Assembly (NCBI RefSeq): GCF_010389155.1
Contig: NC_057764.1
Span: 3,720,001-3,784,000 of the forward strand
Length of the DNA stretch: 64,000 nt
Reading direction: 5' to 3'
Source of the DNA: Erigeron canadensis
Taxonomy: Eukaryota; Streptophyta; Magnoliopsida; Asterales; Asteraceae
Positions within the stretch are counted from its first letter, which is position 1, and the number at the start of each line of letters is the position of its first letter. Both the position numbers and the translations under genes were made by a program. Positions 1-16,366 of the stretch are shown here, piece by piece. The notes below the pieces were generated by a model. That model was not told the DNA's origin and did not search any database. It was given only the letters and a program-made list of their open reading frames with translations.

Positions 1-1256
1 TTCAATCAAAAAAATCAAAATACAAAAATAAAATCGAACGATCACAACCTCAAGCCGGTATCGTGCAAAAGGGTTGGCCCAAAATGGCTTGGCCCTTTGT
101 AGTGAAAAGACACACGACACCGATGTCGAAAGCCAACCAAGCCGTCATCACTGCTATCATGACCATAGCTCTAAGTTATACATTGGAAGTTAACCAATAT
201 TTGTGGAAGATATACAACTTCGTTGAAAAAAGGAACAAGGAAAACTTGAGAAAAAAAAACATAGTCACATGGAAAATTCAGAGTGGCAGCCTTAGTGAAA
301 AATGATAAACTGAAAATTATTTTAAGGTGGTGTGATCCATGTGAAAGAATCCTGACAATCCCACGTTCCGTTTTCACTTCTCATTGTCTTTTTCACTTTT
401 TCATTAGCGTATAACTAGTAAGGGAAATGATTAATCTCCAAACTAAATAGCCTAAATATCCTTTTAATTATGAGATGGTGATATGTGAAAAAATTAAAGA
501 GCAGGATTAAAAAAGAGAATTTGTGGATAATACATGTCACATACTTATGGTTTTAGTAGGATTTTTAAGCTATTCTTTAGAAAGATTTATCATTTTCCAA
601 CTAGTAATGTACTCAGTTGCCGCGAAATACATTTTCTACACAACAAAATTTTGAATCTAAACTATATGGTAGTATTAGAATTATATAAATATATTTATTT
701 CAAATCTTCGAACTTAATTTTAAAGAAGGTAGATATAAGTAAAATAACGTATAAAAACAATAAAAATAATAGAACATATGAAAACAAAAAACAAATCAAT
801 AACTATATTAATGCATATAATGACACTTTTAACAATGGTGATATAATATGATGTTTACTTTAAATGTTACATGAATGTAAGACGTAATGATGATTAAAAT
901 TATTATTTACTAATATATATATATATAACTGAACAAAAGAAAATAATCAAAACTAAATGTTTAAAGATAAAACCGTAAATCTGTGAAGCTTGTTTTAAAA
1001 AACCACGAGAAACCGAAAGTTTGGCGTAAAAAAACTAAAGTTATAAACTTTAATGGGAGACAAAAGTTAAAAGATAAAAATTTAAGAGGTTAAAAATGAA
1101 AAAAAGTCATGTTAAAAATTTAAAAGTTAAAAATTTAGGTAAACTAAAAATTAATAAAGATGAAAGAAAGTAATGTAATTCTTAAAAACTTGTATTGCTA
1201 ATATTGCGTAAGAATATTTTTATGCATTAGGGAGTTGTAAATTTCATATTACTTTT

Positions 1257-1294
<38 letters not shown>

Positions 1295-2066
1295 TAATCT
1301 TAATATATACTAATGACTTATTAATCAATCAAATCGTTCGATTTCATCAAATTGACTCTCGCTTATGTCATCATTTAGATTAACTATAAATTAAAAATCC
1401 TAATAATCATTATCCAAATATATTATTTTATTAATATTTATATTAATTTGTAAAAAAAGTCTCATTAATTTACACTTTTTTGTTTTCCATCAATAATTTA
1501 CACTTTTTAACCCTAAATACTTAATTTATATTTATTTTTAGCCATCAATTTGAGAATTTTTTTTCTTAAATTTTTTAAAAACGTTACAAAAAGTATTTAT
1601 ATTTAATTTTGAAGTTACAATTGTCACTCAAATCAAAAGTCCAAATTGTTATCAAATAATATGAAAACAATCTTAATTGTTATCTAATTATCATAGGAGA
1701 GTGATTGAAAATAAACATATTCATGTTATGGGTCGTATCATGATCAAACACATATACTTAAATATCAAGTACAGGATCACAAGTATGTTTATATTTTAAT
1801 TCTTAATAATCTTTCATGATAATATCACATTAGGAGTACAATTGGTTTTAAAAAATTATATAATAGAGAAATTATTGTAGCATGTGCCATGTGGATTGAC
1901 AACGACAAACAATCCCATCAATATGTATCAGCTAATAATGATAGTGACGAACATGTGGTTATTGTACTACAACTTGTAAAGTATAACACTTAGACCGTAT
2001 ATTTTCAAAATTATAAGTTTTTATGAATTAAATGTATGAAGATCTAATATTGATAATATCGTAAAC
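1..2066. other. AT-rich intergenic DNA, no gene seen
   Basis: Only short open frames without recognisable domains, splice structure or codon bias are present. The stretch is strongly AT-rich and holds simple TA runs. I see no RNA gene or transposon terminus before the Helitron-type end that begins at 2069. Confidence 0.6.
1259..1292. repeat. (AT)n microsatellite
   Basis: An uninterrupted AT dinucleotide run of 17 units. Similar shorter TA runs lie near 913-928 and 2509-2531. Confidence 0.95.
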
Positions 2067-2068
2067 CT

Positions 2069-2102
2069 CGTGTCCAGTGTCGGACACGGGTCTAAAATCT
2101 AG
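2069..2102 (+). mobile_element. Helitron-type 3' terminus
   Basis: A stem CGTGTCC (2069-2075), a 6-base loop and GGACACG (2082-2088) are followed ten bases later by CTAG (2099-2102) and then T. A GC-rich hairpin about 10 bases before CTRR, with insertion before T, is the classical Helitron 3' end. The matching 5' end was not identified. Confidence 0.6.
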
Positions 2103-2104
2103 TA

Positions 2105-2509
2105 TCTATCTATATATCTATTAAAAAAGTAGGAATCCTAGCCTTTTCAAGCATTTTTCAAATCTAAGGTTATGCTAAAAAATTGTCAAGATTTATCCTA
2201 TGTGTCATCTCCAAACTTTTTTATATATATTTATTTAAATTTAGATAGATTTGAATTAATTAGGTAAACATTATATCAAATCAAACATTATAATTATAAT
2301 TATTTATTTGAGACATTAATTCCATCCGTTATTTTTTTTTATATTATATTCAATATATTTTTTTTAACAAATCTAAGTTTTGATAAGATATTCAAGCATA
2401 TTTAACATTAATATTATGCTAACTAAACCAAATTTTAATTATCAATATCATATTAAAACCTTTGATAATTTAATTAAATAACCGCACATCGTGCGGGTAA
2501 AAAGCCTAT
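2105..2509 (+). mobile_element. Short non-autonomous Helitron candidate
   Basis: It begins with TC in a TCTATCTATATATC context directly after the previous Helitron end. It finishes with a second hairpin (CCGCAC at 2482-2487, loop ATC, GTGCGG at 2491-2496) followed by CTAT at 2506-2509, one base away from CTRR. It has no coding capacity. The tandem arrangement of two Helitron ends suggests serial insertion at one AT-rich site. Confidence 0.45.
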
Positions 2510-2532
2510 ATATATATATATATATATATAAT

Positions 2533-4048
2533 ATCACAAGGAAAATGATAAATTTAGTCAAAAGTCTTTTAAAACTATAAAATAATAAAAAGCGGACATA
2601 TGTTATATATTAATTTTTTTTCTTAATTTTGTTTCCTAAGTTTTTTACATGTTATCATCTTAAACTATTAATTTAGAAGAATTAATCATTTCTCATGTCA
2701 CGATATCACACCCTCACTTAATATCATACCAACTTAATATCATTACCAGTAAGGCAGTAACAAGTTAGTAAATTATTTATGAGTAACCTTATTTCAACGT
2801 AAAGTAAGTAAGCAACACATTAAACTTATTTCTCTTCAATCTAGCAAAACTTATGTTACTTCCAACCAAATAAATTAAAATCCAATTTACTCATGTCACT
2901 TCATTATACATAATAAACTTTTAAATAATATTATATTTATATATACATATAGATTTTAAGTAAAATAAAACAACTATTAAAGTAAAACAAATAAAACAAT
3001 AAGTTTTTCTTCATAGAAAATCACCGTGCATCATGAAAATCACGGTGTATCAATTGTTTCGTGAATCTTCGTGCATCGGTTTAACAATGATCCAATGATC
3101 AAGATCATGTCATATTTATTTTACTTTAATAAATGTTTTATAGTACCCAACCCCCACATATACAATATACATATGTTCTTTAAAAAATTGGTTTCGTGAA
3201 AATCAATATGCTTCTCCAAACATTTTGATGGAATATAACGATAAACATTTCAAAGCGTACCACAATGAAATGCTTCGGCATATTTGATAGAACATATTGA
3301 TAGACATACCGTTATAACGATCGTCTTAGTATCATCGCTAGTCACACCACATCTTGTTAACAAATGATGATCTATTTTCAGCTTTCATTCCTCGAATATA
3401 TACATTTCTCAAATATACTTTTCAAAATAACATCAAGACACACACACACAAACCTTAATTACAAACAGCAAAAGGAAAAAAGAAAGCAATTCTTTAATAT
3501 AAATATTTTCTACCAAAATATAAAGTTAATGTATGTATTTTGTTGTATCGTTGATTTATCAAAACGATGAGTTGTTTTTTTCTTTTATCTTGGTGTGAAG
3601 TGTGAGTTTCAAGTTTAAACTCCTTGTTTTTATTTATCTGTCGTGTGTATAAGAAAGTTGCGGGAATTAAGATGAGTGGAGTATGGATCGATAGAGTGTG
3701 TATAACAAGGCCCACGTTTCTCGAGTCATTTTCCTTTTTGCAGTAACTAACTTTTCCCGCAAAATCTTAAGTTTGTTTTACAATATTTGTATTGAAAAGA
3801 AGAAGTAAATAAATAGATATCTTCAACACATTTCTATAAACAACACAAGATTTTATTTACTTTTTACATTTAGAGATACAAAAGAAAATATTGAGTCGTC
3901 TAGCCAATTACTAATAATATCAAATGGTCTAAATTGTCGATGTTTTTTCAACATTGCCATTAAAACTTTATTAAAATTGTTAGCAGGAAACTAGCCGAGA
4001 CAAGAAGCATACAATCTAATCCTAAACAAAATACAAGAACAGGACTCT
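2533..4048. other. Intergenic, no gene seen
   Basis: AT-rich DNA with only short unrelated open frames. A small inverted pair around 3022-3050 (CACCGTGCAT / CACGGTGTAT) is too short to assign. Confidence 0.55.
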
Positions 4049-4470
4049 AAGGAAACTATTACTAAGAAGAACACATAAATTAACCACAACTACTAAAAAT
4101 TAGGAATGAAATTAATCCCAATGACACGGGAAAAGAACGACCTCTCATGATAGCAGTTACTCAGGTTCAAAATTATATTGTGGTAACGTCTTGGAATATT
4201 TAGAATAGAGATTCGAAATGGCAACAAAAATATAAATCCATCTTCGTTACCAATTTTAAATTGACAATTTGTTGAGTCAAGCATTCAACACTAACACAGT
4301 TTAAATTAACAACACTCCTAAAAGATTTGTTGAGTCAATGGATTATTTCGGTTTGGTGGTGGAGTATTTGAAAATCGGGACTAAAAATAATCATTTCAAT
4401 GGAATGTGATAGCAGCACGACCATTTTTCAATCCAAAGGTCATAATTTTATGGTTATGTCACTGTAATAA
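4049..4470. repeat. 422-bp tandem duplication, copy 1
   Basis: The 422 bases recur as copy 2 after a 4-base spacer (ccaa). Reading the two copies side by side I find no difference. The unit has no recognisable gene; both copies contain the same 63-codon minus-strand frame, which has no domain I recognise. Confidence 0.95.
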
Positions 4471-4474
4471 CCAA

Positions 4475-4896
4475 AAGGAAACTATTACTAAGAAGAACAC
4501 ATAAATTAACCACAACTACTAAAAATTAGGAATGAAATTAATCCCAATGACACGGGAAAAGAACGACCTCTCATGATAGCAGTTACTCAGGTTCAAAATT
4601 ATATTGTGGTAACGTCTTGGAATATTTAGAATAGAGATTCGAAATGGCAACAAAAATATAAATCCATCTTCGTTACCAATTTTAAATTGACAATTTGTTG
4701 AGTCAAGCATTCAACACTAACACAGTTTAAATTAACAACACTCCTAAAAGATTTGTTGAGTCAATGGATTATTTCGGTTTGGTGGTGGAGTATTTGAAAA
4801 TCGGGACTAAAAATAATCATTTCAATGGAATGTGATAGCAGCACGACCATTTTTCAATCCAAAGGTCATAATTTTATGGTTATGTCACTGTAATAA
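4475..4896. repeat. 422-bp tandem duplication, copy 2
   Basis: Second copy, offset by 426 bases from copy 1 and apparently identical. It is either a very recent duplication or an assembly artefact. Confidence 0.95.
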
Positions 4897-5838
4897 ACTT
4901 AGTTTTTGTTGGTCGTTGTGACATGTCAACCCCTATGATTTGATCTTACGCTTCTTTCTTCGGTATCTTGTAAAAGACATATATTTAACAAATTTTATGC
5001 AGTTCAACATAAAGAAAATTTTACAAGATATTCAAGGTTTTATTTTTTTTTTAAAAAAAATTCAAGACACAAAATATCTAATATACTCTTCATAGTTTAA
5101 TCATTAATTAATTTATTTCTTTATTTTATATTAATAAAATTATTTTACTTTTCTTATAAAACATCTAGTTATACTGTCAATCAACTTAATTTTAAGTTAA
5201 GTTCATATAGAATTTTTGTTAGCTAGATTATAACTTTTGTAATTTAAAAAAGAAGAAGATGGTTTTCCGAGTATTACATTGTAAAAGAAGACTACTTTAA
5301 GCTTTAGCTCGTGTGATCGATAAGCTTGATGACTGATTAACTTATTGGTTGTGAGTTCAAGTTCTATGATGAACACTTTGTAAATCCGTGTGAAATTTGT
5401 GTGAATCTATTTATTAGTTCTTGAAAATATTATAAATGATGCCATATTACACATTACGATATCTTCGACTCTCTTATATCAAACTTGAAATCCGCTTTAA
5501 AAGTATAAAAATATCATAGAAATAAATGAAGTCACGAAGATATATAAAGTATATTTGTATTTGTATTGTCATATTGTTACCCGCGTTATAGAGCGGTGGT
5601 TGTGGCGACGACGATGTAGTGGTGGAGGCGACTGTTGGTGGTAGATGAGGTGTTGAGTGGTGTTGATAATTGATATAAACGTAATTAATATAAATGGTTA
5701 ATGGAGATATTAAAAAAGATAAATGATTAAAGTGTAATTTTAGCATTAATGTTAAGGGTAGTGTAAGTGAAAATATTTTAAGGGGTGCTATGTGAAAATA
5801 TTACATATTTTTCAACACAAAATAAAGTGTTATTTTCT

Positions 5839-5878
5839 TATAAATATAAATATAAATATATTTATATTTATATTTATA
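5839..5878. repeat. 40-bp perfect AT palindrome
   Basis: Positions 5839-5858 are the exact reverse complement of 5859-5878. The arms are built from TATAAA units. It is a candidate cruciform or slippage product, and lies just upstream of a foldback element. Confidence 0.9.
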
Positions 5879-5906
5879 TTAATTACGGATATTATGCTAC
5901 TATATA

Positions 5907-6325
5907 GAGTGCTACTATAGATACACCGTCAACGGTTCATAAAAACACATATGAAACGCCCCGTTTTATGTAAAATGAAGCGTTTATCATCCCGTTTTAT
6001 ATAAAACGCCGCGTTTAGCTAGTCTATAGATAGTAAAAGCTATAAGGAGAATTACACGTGGTCTGACGCACATGTCAGTCATTCCCCCGTTTTATGTACC
6101 GTTTTACATAAAACGCTACGTATTAGGTTAAACGATACCTAAAACGGGGGAATGACTGACATGTGTGTGAGACCACGTGTAATTTTTCTTATAGCTTTTA
6201 TTATCTACACACCGGTCAAACGCAACGTTTTATATAAAACGGGGCGATAAACGCGCCGTTTTGCATAAAACGGGGCATTTCGGATGTGTTTCTGAAACAG
6301 GTGATGTGTATAGATAGCCGTTTCC
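5907..6325. mobile_element. Foldback MITE with about 200-bp inverted arms
   Basis: The left arm (from 5907) and right arm (to 6325) are near reverse complements over about 200 bases each, meeting near 6118. The arms contain repeated CCCGTTTTATATAAAACG motifs and share TTACACGTGGTCT and CATGTCAGTCATTCCCCCG. The flanks carry an 8-bp duplication, actatata (5899-5906 and 6326-6333), pointing to a hAT-type or, less likely, Mutator-type mobiliser. There is no ORF of note. The transcript would fold into a long hairpin and could feed small-RNA production; that is inference. Confidence 0.85.
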
Positions 6326-6333
6326 ACTATATA

Positions 6334-7495
6334 ACTATTTTCGTTTATTAAGTTAAAATTAAATGCACGTCGTTTTTTTCGTATGTAAACAACAAATGTA
6401 GGACAAACTTCCAAAGGGTGAAAAGGAACAAAAAGATGCCTCTAAATTATTATAGTTATAATAATTGATGATTCAGGTAAGTGACCAAATAGCATAAGGT
6501 TAAAGGAAAATCTGAACATGAAACTGGCAAACAAAATGGGTTGGTGAATAGGGTATGGGAAAAATAGAAACAATTCTGAATCATGTAAAAACTTTCGCAA
6601 TAAAGTATTTCAGCTCAGTATATATGTCACCTTCTTAAGAGTTACACAAAATCTTTAAATGGAATAAGTCAAAAGTGATCACTTTAATATAGGCAATTAA
6701 ATTTAGAATAAAAACAGAGAGTATATGCATAAAACATTACACATATCTTTGAGACAAGAATCATGTTATATAATACATGAAAGGTCATACTTTTTATAAT
6801 ATGAAATTTAACACTTTTTGGCAAATAGGTGCAAATAGATGGATGCATACTTGCATCCCCATACTTGCATCCCCTCTGCAAATGGAACCGATAATCATAC
6901 CACATAAGTTTATTAATTTACCTAAGTATTATAACATATTATACAAACAGTTAATGTAAAGTTGTGGTAGCTTAATCAACTTATGTGGTACGATTATCAT
7001 TTTCCTTTGAAATAGGTGTGTCTCTGTGAAAGGTTGGTAAATCTAGATAGTTTATACGAGTATTGACCTCTCACTCTCGTAACTCATATTTAAGTTTAGG
7101 AAAATGCTAAATGCAGCCTTTAAGGCTTGCATAAAAAACTTGTACATTTTATATCAAAAATTCACCATTTAAATTTTATGCTAAGTGTACAATTATTTAA
7201 CGCACCTTAATTGCAACCTTAATGGATGCGTGCAACAAAACTCTTAAGTTTAACCTGAAATCCGTTTGTCTCAAGTAAACCACAATTATACAAAACAGCT
7301 GATAACATTAAAATCACCAACAAACTATTTGACTAATAACATAATAAGAACAAGATGAATAGCTATTCGTTAATTTTTTATAAGTACAATCTAACATATT
7401 ATTCTTAAATAATTTGTGATTTTGTGTAGTGTATCTTGATTTCATGTCAACTTTCATCACATATAGATGTCATGCATCTGACATTCGAAACCGGC
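6334..7495. other. Intergenic, no gene seen
   Basis: Short overlapping open frames only. Near 7127-7250 there are loosely inverted motifs (TGCAGCCTTTAAGG, TGCAACCTTAATGG) that could be a worn MITE, not assignable. Confidence 0.5.
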
Positions 7496-7506
7496 TATAT
7501 ATAAAA
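7496..7506 (+). promoter_or_regulatory. TATA-like box upstream of a putative secreted-peptide exon
   Basis: TATATATAAAA lies 57 bases before an ATG at 7563, with a pyrimidine-rich TCTTCTTCTTC leader between them. A CATGCA (RY-type) motif sits at 7472. The spacing fits a plant core promoter, but only if the downstream exon is real. Confidence 0.35.
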
Positions 7507-7562
7507 CAAGATTAGTAATTCTCAAACCACATTATCTTCTTCTTCTTTGAAACATAGAATTA

Positions 7563-7700
7563 ATGTCGTTAGAAATATCACATCTTAAACTACTCCTGAT
7601 TCTTTTATTTGTTGTGCTCACAAGAAGCAAGATAATCATGGTTCTCCTATATTGTCACTATCTTTTGAACGAGGAGCGTAAGCCCACCAAGCTAAAAAAA
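7563..7700 (+). pseudogene. Possible truncated first exon of a small secreted protein
   Basis: From the ATG at 7563 the frame reads MSLEISHLKLLLILLFVVLT and then RSK: a short polar N-terminus, a 12-residue hydrophobic core and a plausible cleavage region. This is a good signal-peptide shape, and it follows a TATA box and UTR-like leader at sensible distances. After about 25 codons no family is recognisable. From about 7701 the frame runs into the palindromic mobile element and ends at 7865. The best reading is a first exon of a secreted peptide gene cut off by that insertion. A chance ORF remains possible. Confidence 0.3.
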
Positions 7701-7855
7701 TCAAACCCTGACCAGGAAGTATTAGCGGCGACGTCACCGCTAATACTGCGGGCCCCCATATCCGTAATGGTTAATCTGGCAGAGAAAATAGCGGCCCCCT
7801 GTCAGTGTCAGAGTATTAGCGGCGACGTTGCCGCAAATGCCTTGGTCGGGTTGAC
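7701..7855. mobile_element. Palindromic element, locus A
   Basis: Two copies of a roughly 28-bp palindrome built on ATTAGCGGCGAC are centred at 7732/7733 and 7826/7827. The outer flanks are inverted to each other: left TCAAACCCTGACCAGG, and right, read on the minus strand, GTCAACCCGACCAAGG. The whole therefore behaves as a roughly 155-bp element with 45-bp terminal inverted repeats. The same palindrome and outer flank recur at 33.5 and 39.4 kb. No target duplication could be fixed. Confidence 0.6.
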
Positions 7856-7869
7856 TTTTGTCTGATGGT

Positions 7870-9198
7870 GTTACCCTGTGCCCTTTTGAAATAGTTCAAG
7901 CTTTGATCATGTGATGTGACTGACTCTTTGGGAAACTATTGGTATAGCGTCATTATTATCTTGTGATTAAGGTAGATTAACCATGTCATTTTTTATGTTT
8001 GGAATTTGCTTAGCTCATATGTGGCTTTCGTACCTTATAAATTTGACTGAAATCCCTATTACGACTTTTAAAAGCATAGAAAACGACAACAAATTATACA
8101 TATTTCTGCCTTTTAAAAACAATGATGTGTTAATTGTAAATGTTGGTTGATATTGTTGGTTTAAAGCAAGTGAAGAAAAGAAAAAAAAAACTAGGTTGTT
8201 GGACAACTGGATATGTCGTGCATAAAATCATATGGACTTATTGAAATATGGTATACCATTTAGCATTAACTTTCCAGTCCGTTGCTAAATATATAGTTAG
8301 GTAATTATTTATAACTTATATATAAATTAAAGACTTAATAGTTATCAGACATCACCCCGTTACATAATATCGTTATAGTGTAAAGTGAAATTAAATTAAA
8401 TTTGAAATGATTTTCTCACTATCTTTTATGCCATATTGTAATATACTCGGACTCGGCGAAAATAATAGAAGGGCTTATAAGAGACGGAAATAATAGAGGC
8501 TTATTAGAGAAGAACTGACTCAAACTCGTATCATCTTGTTAGAACAATATGTACTAAGCATGGAAGGTAGGATTCTTGCCGATATTGGTGCATAATTATG
8601 GTCCCTTGATGAAGTTTAACGAGCATCATGGTATTCTGCCATCATGGTTTTAGCACATGCACACGTACTAACACCACAACCACTACCGCCTATATTACTC
8701 TCAACACGCATCTAACATTTTCACTAGAGTAGCATGTATCATTGTTGTCTTGATCATTCAAAAAGGTGATTACCATTGATGTGACCAACAGCAGAAACAT
8801 GTTCGTGAATACACGTTACACACCCAGATATGATCATATCAGCATTACTGCACTGGTAGTAACCATTTCGATTACTTCACTGTGTATAAGTAAAAAATTG
8901 CGACAAATTTAAACGGCACAATACAATGAACACTCCTCAAAATAGCAACAAAAGTATGTTTTCTGTAAGATCCAAAAGTAATAGATGTAACTATGAAAGT
9001 TTAAATCTAATGTTACTGGCGCTACTACAGAATAGACATTCCCTCCCCAAAGTTAGCATGTTTCACATGTGAAAAAGAAAGTAAACTCAGCATGCAAAGA
9101 TGGTGCATATCCAAGCTGTGTCGGAGCTTGGAAGACTACAACAAGAGGAAATCAAACATCACTGTAAACACGTAGTTACCCCTGGTTTCTATCAGTTA
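7870..9198. other. Intergenic, 3' side of the PDI gene
   Basis: No gene, hairpin terminus or repeat recognised. The part nearest 9199 should hold the 3' UTR of the minus-strand PDI gene. I found no AATAAA there in the right orientation. Confidence 0.5.
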
Positions 9199-14323
<5,125 letters not shown>

Positions 14324-14383
14324 TTTTTGTTATTGTGTTTTTTTTGGTTGGATGATTGTATGTAGAGAAAGAAAGAAAGAGGG

Positions 14384-14468
14384 GTTTTATAAAATGAGAG
14401 TGGGTTAAAGAACAAGTCTTGTACGTGAAGGTTTTGGGTCCGTTTGTTGACTTTTCTTTACTAGTCAA
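14384..14468 (-). promoter_or_regulatory. Core promoter of the PDI gene
   Basis: On the minus strand TATAAAAC (14391-14384) lies about 65 bases before the ATG, leaving room for a short leader. Further upstream, near 14425, is an ACGTG core. Two TTGAC W-box cores in inverted orientation lie at 14447-14451 and 14464-14468. I found no complete ER-stress element (CCAAT-N9-CCACG type) in the first 350 bases. Confidence 0.5.
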
Positions 14469-16366
14469 TCAATACCTCAATATCCTTTTCTTTTCTTTCT
14501 TTCTAAATAATACTAAAATACAGGGATTGTGCATGGTCCAGATCGGATGGTTTTAACTAAGAATTTCGTCCAAACTAATAATAACGGTTTAATGTTTTTT
14601 CAAACCAAACCGTCCAAATTAGTGTCTTAAACCAAACCAACCAAAACTAATTAAACCAATTTGGTTTTGGTCGGTTTATTTTTTATAAATATATAAATAA
14701 AATCATGTGCTTATAGCTAACTAACAAACTAAGATATAGTAAAATTATTATTGATAGTTTTTGGCGATGGTTATCAAATTGATATAAAAGTTTTGAAAAG
14801 ATAATTATGTATAACATGTTAAAAACTTTATATATATTCAGAGGAACAAACTAAAATGTTTTTTATAATACAATTATAAATGAATTAACAAAATCTAGTA
14901 AATAAAAGTTAAAGTTAATTTTTATCAATTAAAATTAGTAGTTAAATGCCTTACGATGAAATAAATAGATTTTTATTAAGAATAGGAAAATATATAAATA
15001 TAAAATTATATATAAATTATAAAGTGTAAACTAATCATTTTGCATCTTGAATATCTAAGTAATTCAATAAGGACTTGAACTGTTTATTAGATGTTATAAA
15101 TAAAGTTGTAACACTATTCATATGTTAATACAGAAAACATATAAAAATAAATAAACCAAGATAGTTTACATTGTCTAGAATAAGAATCGGTCAAATTGTT
15201 TAATTTTAAAATAATTGTTTACTTTGAGTTTTGTCAAAGTTATAGTTAGCATACATCTAGAATAAAGATCTGTCAAATTGTTTATTTGCAATGTAGTTGT
15301 TTACTTTGAGTTTTGTCAAAGTTACATGTATTATAACAAAACCAAAGAGCCCAAATTTTTGACCAATTGAAATGTAAACGTAAGTTTGAGGAGTTTTATC
15401 TTGTAAATCATATAACTTTTTAATGTACTCTTTCTAGAGAAAGTTCTTATTTTTGTAGATGATGACATGTATAGATTTTGTTATGCAAAATGACATTTTG
15501 TAAGTACTAACATTTAGGATTTGATCAAAAATTAAGTTTTTAACTGAAGTAAAAAAATGAAACTCAAGATATTGTATATATGTCGAATGGAATAAGCAAA
15601 AACGTTAATGATCAATAAATGAAATGAATCGAAGACTCAAACTGTGACTCGTATGTGACAACCGCGTCAAATTGTCATTCCTTTGTAGGTAAGTATATCA
15701 AGTATATATATATACATTATACCATTCGCCAATGCCAATAAGTGATTTCAGTGTACAATTTCCTATATAACTAATTCTTTTCAAAAGAAAATTTTCTCTA
15801 CAAATCTTTATTGTTTCTTTAATTCTTTTGTATTAGTATTTGTGTATGTGTATATATATTTCAATTATTATTATGATCGAGGGCTTAAATCCAGTTCGTT
15901 AGACGGCGAGGTGAAGAGAAGTTGTTTTCATGATTGAATTCGTTGATTTTATTAAAGAGTTAAATTATAAATAGTAGATGATTACTTTGTCTACTAAATA
16001 GGAACATCAATGACACACATTAAAAGAGGATATAATTGACAACAAAAACGAGAATGACCCACGGGGAATAAAATAATTTTTTTTTATGGTTTAAGATTTC
16101 TACCAAATTTGTATCTACATAACAGATGACTAAAACTATGAGCAATGATTGTGTGGCGATACAATGTATATATTGACCTCGATTCGACACTTTAACAAAC
16201 AAATTAGAAAACTAAATCACTACATACCCATTTTCATTTCTCAGTCTTCTCACTTTGATTCTCAGAAGTTGTAGCTCAATTTGTTCTTGCCTCTATAGTC
16301 ATAGATGAAATCATCAATGGATAATGGAAATATATATTATAAAATTATTTGATAATAAAACTATAA
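14469..16366. other. Intergenic with repeat debris
   Basis: No gene seen. At 14521-14700 the sequence begins CAGGGATTGTGCATGG and is rich in AACCAAACC/GGTTTGG words, which resembles one end of a hAT element, but no partner end was found. The rest is AT-rich. Confidence 0.45.
15175..15334. repeat. Imperfect 82-bp tandem repeat
   Basis: Two diverged units start with CTAGAATAA at 15175 and 15257 and share TTGTTTACTTTGAGTTTTG followed by TCAAAGTTA. The divergence suggests an old duplication. Confidence 0.8.

Noticed and set aside
3364..3715. Overlapping short frames on both strands
   Set aside because: Low-complexity, Lys/Ile-rich translations of AT-rich DNA; no start context or similarity.
4093..4284. 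63-codon minus-strand frame repeated identically at 4519-4710
   Set aside because: Its repetition only reflects the 422-bp DNA duplication; no sign of protein-level constraint.
14521..14700. hAT element starting CAGGGATTGTGCATGG
   Set aside because: Only one end could be seen, with no partner inverted repeat and no flanking duplication.
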